Shown here: positions 1 to 6,737 of the stretch, one piece after another
Position numbering within the stretch: position 1 is the first letter of the stretch
How the letters are laid out: every line of letters starts with the position of its first letter
Source: JAZQQB01 sp045628865
GTDB lineage: Bacteria > Bacillota > Clostridia > Lachnospirales > Lachnospiraceae
Direction of reading: 5' to 3'
Assembly: GCA_045628865.1 (NCBI GenBank)
Contig: JAZQQB010000017.1
Location: 1-19,033, forward strand
Length of the DNA: 19,033 bases
Notes under the pieces: generated by a model
The model's database searches: none
Told to the model about the DNA's origin: nothing
The model's input: only the letters and a program-made list of their open reading frames with translations
Translations under genes and position numbers: made by a program

Positions 1-148
1 AAAATGTCCCTTTAACAGGGACGATCAGTGAATATGGTGCGGTTGGGGCCTTTAATTTCGTGGGCCCTTTGAGGGCCAAGCCGGTAACCGAGCCTTACAG
101 GCTCAGAGCAAACCACCAGCTGTCGCTGGTGGTCATGATTGTTTGTAG
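1..148 (+). ncRNA. 3' part of an unidentified structured RNA (candidate)
   Basis: This non-coding stretch is GC-richer than its surroundings and holds four consecutive perfect hairpins: 6-11/17-22 (6 bp), 63-67/73-77 (5 bp), 90-94/100-104 (5 bp) and 112-120/125-133 (9 bp, TGTC loop). A further pairing is possible between TTGTTT at about 139-144 and AAACAA at about 160-165. No long U-run follows the last stem, so it is not a simple terminator. I could not match it to tmRNA, RNase P RNA, SRP RNA, a T-box or any riboswitch whose core I know. The 5' end lies outside the window. One possibility is a HEARO/omega-RNA-like element, but that is inference only. The strand is assumed to be that of the downstream genes. 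Confidence 0.45.
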
Positions 149-177
149 TTGCGAAAGGAAACAAAGGTTGTTATAAT
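149..177 (+). promoter_or_regulatory. Predicted sigma-A promoter for prmA-rsmE
   Basis: A perfect TATAAT at 172-177 is preceded by TGt (extended -10). A weak -35 TTGCGA at 149-154 lies at the optimal 17-bp spacing. Transcription would start near 184, giving a short leader before the prmA start at 211. It lies at the 3' edge of the structured stretch 1-148, so that RNA and prmA may be separate transcripts. Confidence 0.55.
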
Positions 178-210
178 CAAACTAACTATGGCATGATGGA
201 GGAATAGAAT

Positions 211-1176
211 ATGAAATGGAATCAGATTCGAATCAAAACAATTACGGGAGCAGAAGATATTATAATTTCAACCTTGTATGATATTGGCTTAGAGGGTGCA
301 CAGATTGAGGATAAGATTCCACTCAGTGCATGGGAGAAAGAGCAGATGTTTGTAGATATCCTGCCAGATTGCCCAGAGGATGATGGTGTTGCATATTTAA
401 ATTTCTTCGTAGAGGATGAAGAAGGTGTGAACATTGATGAGATCGTGGCAAATGTAAAGGAGCAGCTTGAAGAACTGAAATCCTTTAATTTAGATATCGG
501 AGAAGGAACGATTGAGCTGAGTCAGACAGAGGATAAGGACTGGATCAACAACTGGAAAGAATTTTTCCATCAGTTTTATGTAGATGATCTTTTGATTATT
601 CCATCCTGGGAGGAAGTGAAGGAAGAAGATAAGGATAAGATGATCCTTCACATTGATCCAGGTACTGCATTTGGAACTGGTATGCATGAAACAACACAGC
701 TTTGTATTCGTCAGATGAAGAAATACGTGACAAGTGAAACAGAGCTTTTGGATGTTGGAACAGGAAGTGGTATCTTAGGAATTTTAGCTTTGATGTTTGG
801 TGCAAAGCATGCAGTTGGAACCGACCTTGATCCATGCGCGTTAGATGCAACAAAGGAGAATATGGAAACAAACAACATTGATCCTGCTAAATTTGATGTA
901 ATGATCGGTAATATTATCGATACAAAGGAAGTACAGGATGCAGTTGGTTACAATAAATATGATATTGTTATGGCCAATATCCTTGCGCCAATCTTAGTAC
1001 CATTGACGCCAGTGATCTGCAATCAGTTAAAGACTGGTGGTATGTATATCACTTCAGGGATCATTGATACAGCAGAGGATATGGTGGTTCAGGCTGTAAA
1101 GGATGCAGGACTTACTCTTGTAGAAGTAAATCATCAGGGAGAATGGGTATCTGTAACAGCTAGAAAAGATTTCTAA
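211..1176 (+). CDS. prmA: Ribosomal protein L11 methyltransferase PrmA
   Basis: This is an SAM-dependent methyltransferase that by family methylates lysines and the N-terminus of ribosomal protein L11 in the cytosol. At 321 aa it is slightly longer than typical PrmA (about 290-315). The N-terminal substrate-recognition domain spans about residues 1-110. The PrmA signature DPGTAFGTG is at residues 149-157, followed by GMHETTQLC. SAM-binding motif I, DVGTGSG, is at 181-187, and the acidic ribose-binding residue lies in GTDLDP. The catalytic-loop motif ANILAPI begins at residue 255. GGAGGA at 198-203 sets the ATG. The stop is 25 bp before rsmE, a pairing common in Firmicutes, so the two are likely co-transcribed from the promoter at 149-177. 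Confidence 0.95.
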   Translation: MKWNQIRIKTITGAEDIIISTLYDIGLEGAQIEDKIPLSAWEKEQMFVDILPDCPEDDGVAYLNFFVEDEEGVNIDEIVANVKEQLEELKSFNLDIGEGTIELSQTEDKDWINNWKEFFHQFYVDDLLIIPSWEEVKEEDKDKMILHIDPGTAFGTGMHETTQLCIRQMKKYVTSETELLDVGTGSGILGILALMFGAKHAVGTDLDPCALDATKENMETNNIDPAKFDVMIGNIIDTKEVQDAVGYNKYDIVMANILAPILVPLTPVICNQLKTGGMYITSGIIDTAEDMVVQAVKDAGLTLVEVNHQGEWVSVTARKDF

Positions 1177-1201
1177 TATTAGATAATGGAAAGGTACGCA
1201 T

Positions 1202-1942
1202 ATGTATAACTTTTTTGTGGATCCAAGTCAGGTTGCAGGTGATAAGATCACCATTATTGGCAGTGATGTGAACCATATGAAGAATGTTCTTCGCATGAAG
1301 CAGGGTGAGAATATTTATATCAGCACAGGTGGAGATAATGGTTCCTATGATTGTATTGTGGATGAATTATTAGAGGATTCTGTGGTATGTACCATTATTG
1401 CAAAGCTGGAGGAAGGCTTAGAGCTTTCTTCTGATGTCTATCTGTTTCAGGGACTTCCAAAGGGCGATAAGATGGAACTTATCATTCAGAAGGCAGTAGA
1501 GTTAGGTGTTCATGAGATTATTCCAGTATCTACCAAGAGAAGCGTTGTAAAGCTAGATGACAAAAAGGCGAAAAGTAAACGAGAACGTTGGCAGGGAATC
1601 TCGGAGGCTGCAGCAAAGCAGAGTAAGCGAAGAATTATCCCTGCAGTTACAGAGGTTATGACCATGAAGCAGGCAATCGAATATGCAAAGGATTTTGAAA
1701 TTAAACTGATCCCTTATGAGAATGCCGAGGGCATGAAGAAAACAAAAGAAATTATTGAAAGCATTACCCCTGGAAAAAAGGTTGCAATCTTTATCGGACC
1801 AGAGGGTGGACTAGAGCCGGCAGAAGTGACACTTGCCATGGAAGCAGGCATAGAACCTATCACATTAGGTAAACGAATTCTTCGTACCGAAACAGCAGGT
1901 ATGACAGTGCTAGCATGGTTGATGTATCAGTTAGAAGAATAA
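1202..1942 (+). CDS. rsmE: 16S rRNA (uracil1498-N3)-methyltransferase RsmE
   Basis: This is a SPOUT-superfamily methyltransferase that by family makes m3U at position 1498 of 16S rRNA in the 30S decoding region. Length is 246 aa, normal for the family. The N-terminal PUA-like domain includes the typical stretch GSDVNHMKNVLRMKQGE. The trefoil-knot SAM site shows as GPEGG at residues 199-203 and LGKRILRTETA at 222-232, the two diagnostic RsmE motifs. The segment KGDKMELIIQKAVELGVHEI is also family-typical. GGAAAGG at 1188-1194 precedes the ATG. It lies 25 bp behind prmA in the same direction. Nothing appears broken or unusual. Confidence 0.95.
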   Translation: MYNFFVDPSQVAGDKITIIGSDVNHMKNVLRMKQGENIYISTGGDNGSYDCIVDELLEDSVVCTIIAKLEEGLELSSDVYLFQGLPKGDKMELIIQKAVELGVHEIIPVSTKRSVVKLDDKKAKSKRERWQGISEAAAKQSKRRIIPAVTEVMTMKQAIEYAKDFEIKLIPYENAEGMKKTKEIIESITPGKKVAIFIGPEGGLEPAEVTLAMEAGIEPITLGKRILRTETAGMTVLAWLMYQLEE

Positions 1943-1953
1943 CAAGCACAAAT

Positions 1954-1980
1954 TGGTTGATCATTTCATATGATAAACCA
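1954..1980 (+). other. Intercistronic inverted repeat after rsmE
   Basis: An 11-bp inverted repeat with one mismatch (1954-1964 and 1970-1980, 5-nt loop) fills part of the 66-bp gap between rsmE and the cysteine desulfurase gene. It is not followed by a T-run; an A-rich stretch and the next ribosome binding site come instead. It is therefore more likely an mRNA-stability or processing hairpin than a terminator. I see no clear promoter for the downstream gene. Confidence 0.45.
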
Positions 1981-2008
1981 GGGTACTAGAAAAAAGAGGT
2001 AGTAAACG

Positions 2009-3163
2009 ATGGAAGTATATTTGGACAATTCAGCAACAACACAGGTTTTACCAGCTGTAGCAGATCTTGTTTACAAGGTAATGCGAGAGGATTATGGAAA
2101 TCCATCCAGTCTTCACATGAAAGGTGTGGAGTCGGAAAAATATATTCGCGAAGCGAAAGAAACACTGAGTAAAATTCTTCGTGTCCAGGAAAAGGAGATC
2201 CTTTTTACATCAGGAGGAACAGAGTCAGATAATCTTGCGCTGATTGGTACGATGGCAGCAAATCAAAGACTTGGAAAACACATGATAACCACAGTGATTG
2301 AGCATCCGGCTATTCTTCAGACCTGTGCTTATTTAGAAAAGCAGGGCTTTGAAGTGACATATTTATCAGTGGATGCTGCTGGTCATATTGATTTAGAGAA
2401 ATTGCAAAATGCGATTCGTCCAGATACTATTCTTGTTTCTATCATGATGGTAAACAATGAAATGGGAGCAGTCAATCCAATTCAGGAAATTGGAGCATTG
2501 ATCAAAAAATGTAATCCGAAAACCTATTTTCATGTTGATGCTGTGCAGGCATTTGGAAAAATGGAAATTCAGCCCAAGAAAATGAATATCGATATGCTTT
2601 CTGTTAGCAGTCATAAGATTCATGGACCTAAGGGTGTAGGCTTTTTGTATATTAAGGATGGTACCAAGATTGTACCAATCAATTACGGTGGCGGACAGCA
2701 AAAGGGTATGCGTTCTGGTACAGAAAATGTTCCGGGAATTGCAGGAATGGCAGCCGCTGCAAAATATATGTATGATAATTTGGCCGCTGATCTGGAGCGT
2801 TTATATGATCTGAAAAAATATTTTATTGATGGCGTGAAGAAACTTCCAGAGGTGGTAGTAAACAGCGCAGATGATAGAAGCTCAGCACCACATGTAGTGA
2901 GTGTTTCCTTTAGAGGCGTAAGAAGTGAAGTGCTCCTTCATACTTTAGAGGATCAGGGAATTTATGTTTCAGCAGGAAGTGCGTGTGCATCCAATAAGCC
3001 TTCGGTTTCAGCGACCTTAAAGGCTATTGGTGTGGAAAAGGATTTATTGGATTCTACCATCCGATTTAGTTTTTCTGTACTTACCACAAAAGAGGAACTT
3101 GACTATACATTAGGTATTCTGTATGATAGAATACCGATGCTTAGAAAATATGCAAGACATTAA
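2009..3163 (+). CDS. NifS/IscS-type cysteine desulfurase partnered with ThiI
   Basis: This PLP enzyme removes sulfur from L-cysteine as a protein-bound persulfide. The 384-aa protein has the class V aminotransferase fold. The N-terminal YLDNSATT is typical. HVDAVQ contains the PLP-pyridine Asp177, SSHKIHGPKG contains the PLP Schiff-base Lys203, and SAGSACASNKPS contains the catalytic Cys326. RFSFS near the C-terminus is also conserved. The gene is 42 bp upstream of thiI. In Bacillus subtilis the desulfurase NifZ next to thiI donates sulfur for s4U in tRNA, so the same dedicated role is inferred here rather than general Fe-S assembly. AGAGGT at 1995-2000 supports the start. No iscU-like scaffold gene is present nearby. 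Confidence 0.92.
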   Translation: MEVYLDNSATTQVLPAVADLVYKVMREDYGNPSSLHMKGVESEKYIREAKETLSKILRVQEKEILFTSGGTESDNLALIGTMAANQRLGKHMITTVIEHPAILQTCAYLEKQGFEVTYLSVDAAGHIDLEKLQNAIRPDTILVSIMMVNNEMGAVNPIQEIGALIKKCNPKTYFHVDAVQAFGKMEIQPKKMNIDMLSVSSHKIHGPKGVGFLYIKDGTKIVPINYGGGQQKGMRSGTENVPGIAGMAAAAKYMYDNLAADLERLYDLKKYFIDGVKKLPEVVVNSADDRSSAPHVVSVSFRGVRSEVLLHTLEDQGIYVSAGSACASNKPSVSATLKAIGVEKDLLDSTIRFSFSVLTTKEELDYTLGILYDRIPMLRKYARH

Positions 3164-3205
3164 GAAACAGTTGTTAAGAATTGACGAAAGGTAACGGTTA
3201 AGAAA

Positions 3206-4384
3206 ATGTATTCATCATTTTTACTAAAGTATGCTGAAATCGGCGTAAAGGGAAAAAATAGATATTTATTTGAAGATGCACTGGTTACTCAGGTGAAATT
3301 TGTTTTAAAAAGATGTCAGGGTGATTTTTATGTGCACAAGACACAGGGAAGAATTTATGTAGATGCAATGTCTGAGTTTGATTTTGACGAAACAGTAGAA
3401 GCATTAAAGACTGTTTTTGGTGTATCTGGAATCTGTCCTGTAGTTCATGTAGAAGACAAGGGATTTGAAGAACTTGGTAAAGAGGTTGTGAAGTTTGTTG
3501 ATGCAGAATATGCAGATAAGAACTTTACTTTTAAAGTGATGACAAGAAGAGCACGTAAGAACTATCCGATCGAATCCATGGAGGTTTGTGCAAAACTTGG
3601 TGGAGTTTTACTCAATGCATTCCCGGGATTATCGGTTGATGTACACAATCCAGAGGTTATGATCCATGTTGAAATCAGAGAAAAAATCTATATTTATTCG
3701 AAAGTAATCCCAGGACCAGGCGGTATGCCAATCGGAACTGGCGGAAAGGCTATGCTTTTATTATCTGGTGGTATCGATTCGCCAGTTGCAGGTTACATGA
3801 TCTCAAAACGAGGTGTTTCTTTAGAGGCAACTTATTTCCATGCACCACCATACACCAGTGAAAGAGCAAAACAGAAGGTTGTAGACTTAGCAAGACTGGT
3901 TTCAAAGTATACAGGACCAATCAAGCTTCATGTTGTTAACTTTACTGATATTCAGTTATATATTTATGAGAAATGTCCACATGATGAGCTTACTATCATT
4001 ATGAGAAGATATATGATGAAGATTGCCGAGCACATTGCAAAAGAGAATGACTGTCTTGCACTTGTTACAGGTGAGAGTATTGCGCAGGTGGCTTCTCAGA
4101 CAATGGCAAGCTTACTTGTAACCAATGAAGTATGTACCTTACCAGTATTCAGACCATTGATTGGATTTGATAAGCAGGAGATCGTAACCATTTCTGAAAA
4201 GATCGATACTTACGAAACATCAGTATTACCATATGAGGATTGCTGTACCATTTTCGTTGCAAAGCATCCGGTAACAAAACCAAGATTAAATGTAATCAAA
4301 GATCATGAAGGAAATCTTTCTGAAAAGATTGATGAGCTTGTTGAAACAGCGATTCAGACAAGAGAGATTATTGAAGTAGAATAG
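3206..4384 (+). CDS. thiI: tRNA 4-thiouridine synthase ThiI (no rhodanese domain)
   Basis: ThiI adenylates U8 of tRNA and inserts sulfur to make 4-thiouridine, and in some bacteria it also feeds thiamine thiazole synthesis. The 392-aa protein has an N-terminal ferredoxin-like and THUMP region (about 1-165) and a PP-loop ATP-pyrophosphatase domain with SGGIDSP at residues 187-193. The Cys pair Cys346-Cys347 lies in the YEDCCTIF motif, where the mechanistic cysteine of the family sits. It lacks the C-terminal rhodanese domain of E. coli ThiI (482 aa). That is usual in Firmicutes and fits direct sulfur delivery from the adjacent desulfurase. The AAAGG at about 3187-3191 is rather far from the ATG. 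A strong hairpin follows the stop. Confidence 0.95.
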   Translation: MYSSFLLKYAEIGVKGKNRYLFEDALVTQVKFVLKRCQGDFYVHKTQGRIYVDAMSEFDFDETVEALKTVFGVSGICPVVHVEDKGFEELGKEVVKFVDAEYADKNFTFKVMTRRARKNYPIESMEVCAKLGGVLLNAFPGLSVDVHNPEVMIHVEIREKIYIYSKVIPGPGGMPIGTGGKAMLLLSGGIDSPVAGYMISKRGVSLEATYFHAPPYTSERAKQKVVDLARLVSKYTGPIKLHVVNFTDIQLYIYEKCPHDELTIIMRRYMMKIAEHIAKENDCLALVTGESIAQVASQTMASLLVTNEVCTLPVFRPLIGFDKQEIVTISEKIDTYETSVLPYEDCCTIFVAKHPVTKPRLNVIKDHEGNLSEKIDELVETAIQTREIIEVE

Positions 4385-4389
4385 AAAGA

Positions 4390-4438
4390 GAATGAAAAAG
4401 AAGAAGTAGATAAATATCTACTTCTTCCTATTTCATTC
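4390..4438. terminator. Bidirectional terminator between thiI and the HPr-like gene
   Basis: A 13-bp perfect stem (4400-4412 with 4415-4427, 2-nt apex) is extended by an 8-bp outer pairing (4390-4397 with 4431-4438). It sits between two convergent genes, 6 bp after the thiI stop and 22 bp from the end of the minus-strand gene. The right side is T-rich and the left side A-rich, so it could end transcripts in both directions, although no long uninterrupted U-tract follows. Confidence 0.7.
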
Positions 4439-4459
4439 TTCATGTAATCAAATTCTCAA

Positions 4460-4690
4460 TTATACAATATAAGGTTTAATAACTGAAAGAACTTCATCAG
4501 CGCCTTCTTCTGTATGGATGTTTAAGTCGATTGGCTTAGAAAGATCCAAACTAAAGATACCCATGATAGATTTAGCATCGATAACATATCTGCCTGATAC
4601 TAAGTCAAAATCGTAATCGAATTTAGTAATGTCGTTAACGAATGATTTAACCTTATCGATTGAGTTTAATGAAATCTGTACTGTTTTCAT
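4460..4690 (-). CDS. HPr-fold protein lacking the His15 loop (Crh-like)
   Basis: This 76-aa protein resembles HPr/Crh phosphocarriers. The central AKSIMGIFSLDL matches the regulatory-serine motif of HPr (KSIMGVMSL); the serine is Ser41 here and corresponds to Ser46. The C-terminal helix region EEGADEVLSVIKPYI also fits. The canonical active-site segment GxHARPA near residue 15 is missing: residues 8-18 read LNSIDKVKSFV with no histidine. It therefore cannot act as an ordinary PTS phosphocarrier, although serine phosphorylation by HPr kinase remains possible. B. subtilis Crh is a known analogue (Gln15, Ser46). AAGGAGGT lies just before the ATG on the minus strand, behind a near-consensus promoter. 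It is monocistronic and divergent from mtaB. Similar proteins are, as far as I recall, common in Lachnospiraceae. Confidence 0.8.
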   Translation of the reverse strand: MKTVQISLNSIDKVKSFVNDITKFDYDFDLVSGRYVIDAKSIMGIFSLDLSKPIDLNIHTEEGADEVLSVIKPYIV

Positions 4691-4728
4691 TGAGTTTACC
4701 TCCTTTTTGCAATACCGCGTATATATTA

Positions 4729-4757
4729 ATCATAAATGGAATATAGAGCAAAGTCAA
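4729..4757 (-). promoter_or_regulatory. Sigma-A promoter of the HPr-like gene
   Basis: On the minus strand TTGACT (4752-4757) and TATGAT (4729-4734) are separated by exactly 17 bp. Both hexamers match the sigma-A consensus at five of six positions, making this one of the best promoters in the window. The leader is about 35 nt. Confidence 0.72.
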
Positions 4758-4789
4758 GCAGAAAACAGTGCAATAATGTAGAAAATTGC

Positions 4790-4834
4790 CACTCATTTTC
4801 GACAAAATCACGAAAGATTCACTCATTTTTTCGA
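4790..4834 (-). repeat. Paired direct repeat upstream of the HPr-like promoter
   Basis: CACTCATTTTCGA (4790-4802) and CACTCATTTTTTCGA (4820-4834) are two near-copies whose starts lie 30 bp apart, about three helical turns. They sit about 33 bp upstream of the -35 box of the minus-strand gene and about 110 bp before mtaB. Placement and spacing suit an activator or repressor site, but no regulator is identified. Confidence 0.4.
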
Positions 4835-4944
4835 AACAGAGTGCCTCAATAGCCTGCACGGGATTTTATAAATGAAATGATGATTCGCATGAAATGAAAA
4901 ATGTTTGGTTGGAAAATAGAAACAGGATGAACTGGAGGAATTGC

Positions 4945-6312
4945 ATGAAAAAGGTTGCTTTTCACAATTTGGGATGTAAAGTAAATGCATATGAAACTGA
5001 AGTTATGATGCAGAAATTGGTGGAAAAAGGATATCAGATGGTAGATTTTGAAAATCAGGCTGATATTTATGTGATCAATACCTGTACAGTAACCAATATG
5101 GCAGATCGTAAAAGCAGACAGATGCTTCATAAGGCGAAAAAACAAAATCCTGATGCAGTTGTGGTGGCAGCAGGTTGCTATGTGCAGACTGGCATGGAGC
5201 AGTTATTAAAGGATAATAGTGTTGATCTTGTAATTGGCAATAACAAAAAGAAGGATTTTGTAGAAATTTTAGAAACTTATTTGATGCAGAAAGAGAATTT
5301 GTCTAAGAATCACGAGCTTTTGGACAAGACCTTACAGGATACCACCATCATTGATATTAATCATACAGATGAATATGAGGAAATGACACTTGCAAGTACT
5401 TTGGAGCATACCAGAGCTTATATTAAGATTCAGGATGGCTGTAATCAGTTTTGCTCCTATTGTATGATTCCATATGCACGTGGAAGAGTAAGAAGCCGTG
5501 CTTCTAAGGATGTTGTTGCAGAAATCAAGGGTCTGGCATCCAAGGGCTATAAGGAAGTGGTTGTTACCGGTATTCATTTAAGTTCCTACGGAATGGACTT
5601 TGAGGGCGCAGTTCGTGATGAGAATTTGTTTGCCCCACAGGAGCTTGTTAAGGTTTTACAGGAAATCAATGAAATTGAAGGCATTGAAAGAATTCGATTG
5701 GGTTCCTTGGAGCCACGAATCATTACAGAAACTTTTTTGACCGAAATGAAAAAGGTAACAAAACTTTGTCCACATTTCCATTTGTCATTACAAAGCGGGT
5801 GTAACAGAACCTTAAAGAGCATGAACAGGCATTATACGGCAGAGGAATTTGAGAATAAAGTAGCATTATTAAGAGAATTCTATGAGCATCCTGCTATTAC
5901 AACAGATGTTATTGTAGGTTTCCCAGGAGAAACTAAGGAAGATTTTGAAGAAACCTATGCATTTTTAGAGAGAATCAATTTCTTTGAAATGCATGTGTTT
6001 AAATATTCTATCAGACAAGGAACTGTTGCGGCAAAGATGAAGGACCAGGTTTCAGATGAAATCAAGGAACTTCGCAGCAATAGACTTTTAGAGATGGAAA
6101 AAAGACAGTCAGAGGAATTCAGAGCTTGGTATTTGAATAAAAATATCAGTATATTATGTGAAGAAATCAAGAGGATTGATGGTAAAGAATACTGGATTGG
6201 ACATACACCTGAGTATGTAAAAGCGGTAGTAGAATCCAAGGACAATTTGGAGAACGAGTTTATTTCTTTGACACCAACCACTTTTTTAAAGGATGATGTT
6301 TTAAAAGCATAA
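4945..6312 (+). CDS. mtaB: tRNA t6A37 methylthiotransferase MtaB
   Basis: MtaB is a radical-SAM enzyme that by family converts t6A37 to ms2t6A in ANN-decoding tRNAs. The start was moved to the ATG at 4945 because GGAGGA (4934-4939) lies 5 bp upstream; an in-frame ATG at 4894 has no such site. This gives 455 aa, normal for the family. The N-terminal UPF0004 domain carries LGCKVNAYETE (Cys11), NTCTVT and AAGCY, the ligands of the auxiliary [4Fe-4S] cluster. The radical-SAM motif CNQFCSYC has Cys166, Cys170 and Cys173. A C-terminal TRAM-like region follows about residue 385. The KVNAYETE form points to MtaB rather than MiaB or RimO. I find no convincing promoter in the divergent gap upstream. 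Confidence 0.93.
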   Translation: MKKVAFHNLGCKVNAYETEVMMQKLVEKGYQMVDFENQADIYVINTCTVTNMADRKSRQMLHKAKKQNPDAVVVAAGCYVQTGMEQLLKDNSVDLVIGNNKKKDFVEILETYLMQKENLSKNHELLDKTLQDTTIIDINHTDEYEEMTLASTLEHTRAYIKIQDGCNQFCSYCMIPYARGRVRSRASKDVVAEIKGLASKGYKEVVVTGIHLSSYGMDFEGAVRDENLFAPQELVKVLQEINEIEGIERIRLGSLEPRIITETFLTEMKKVTKLCPHFHLSLQSGCNRTLKSMNRHYTAEEFENKVALLREFYEHPAITTDVIVGFPGETKEDFEETYAFLERINFFEMHVFKYSIRQGTVAAKMKDQVSDEIKELRSNRLLEMEKRQSEEFRAWYLNKNISILCEEIKRIDGKEYWIGHTPEYVKAVVESKDNLENEFISLTPTTFLKDDVLKA

Positions 6313-6352
6313 AAAATCGTTACACAATTCCAAGTTTTGTGTGTAGAACTCA

Positions 6353-6381
6353 TTGAATTATCTTGGAAAATAGGATAAAAT
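6353..6381 (+). promoter_or_regulatory. Predicted sigma-A promoter of the ireB operon
   Basis: TTGAAT (6353-6358), a 17-bp spacer and TAAAAT (6376-6381) form a plausible promoter. A second overlapping pair (TTGGAA near 6363 with TATATA near 6386) has equal spacing, so the exact boxes are uncertain. The leader of about 65 nt contains a 7-bp hairpin (6412-6418 with 6424-6430) flanked by two copies of GTACGG, ending shortly before the ribosome binding site. Confidence 0.5.
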
Positions 6382-6455
6382 AAAATATATATGCGTACGG
6401 GAAGAGGAAACACATAATCTCAAATTATGTACGGAATAAATTTTTGGAGGCATGC

Positions 6456-6719
6456 ATGCAGGAATTTGGAAATACACAATTTGTAAAAGCAACACCAGAG
6501 CAGGAAGAGAATGTTAAGAAGGTTCTTGCAGACGTATACAAGGCACTTTCAGAAAAAGGCTACAATCCTGTGAATCAGATTGTTGGTTATATTATGTCAG
6601 GTGATCCTACATACATTACCAGTCATAAGAATGCCAGAAGTCTGATCATGAAAGTGGAACGAGATGAACTTGTGGAAGAAATGTTGAAAGAATACATTAT
6701 TTCAAATGACTGGGAATAA
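6456..6719 (+). CDS. ireB: IreB-family regulatory phosphoprotein (UPF0297/DUF965)
   Basis: This is a small cytosolic protein of the IreB family. In Enterococcus faecalis IreB is a substrate of the PASTA kinase IreK and negatively controls cephalosporin resistance. The ATG at 6456 is chosen because GGAGG (6446-6450) lies 5 bp upstream; a TTG at 6444 overlaps that site and cannot be the start. The 87-aa product matches the family length. KGYNPVNQIVGYIMSGDPTYI is the family signature and ERDELVEEMLKEYI the C-terminal helix. A single N-terminal Thr (Thr7, context NTQF) is a candidate phosphosite, against two threonines in E. faecalis. It starts the conserved ireB-ruvX-DUF1292 trio, with a 18-bp gap to ruvX. 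Confidence 0.93.
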   Translation: MQEFGNTQFVKATPEQEENVKKVLADVYKALSEKGYNPVNQIVGYIMSGDPTYITSHKNARSLIMKVERDELVEEMLKEYIISNDWE

Positions 6720-6737
6720 CTTTTAGGACGAAAAGAT

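Noticed and set aside
1..148. T-box, tmRNA or known riboswitch at the left edge
   Set aside because: No T-box GGTGG antiterminator sequence, no CCA-ending tRNA-like domain and no riboswitch core that I know could be found.
4790..4834. CRISPR-like repeats
   Set aside because: There are only two short, imperfect copies with no further units and no cas genes; a regulatory site fits better.
4653..4859. 68-codon minus-strand reading frame upstream of the HPr-like gene
   Set aside because: It overlaps the promoter and start of the HPr-like gene in another frame and lacks a ribosome binding site.
4894..4944. Upstream ATG start for mtaB
   Set aside because: It would add 17 residues before the conserved LGCKVN start, and the strong GGAGGA lies 5 bp before the ATG at 4945.
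6444..6455. TTG start for ireB
   Set aside because: The TTG overlaps the GGAGG that must serve as the ribosome binding site; the ATG at 6456 is correctly spaced and matches family length.
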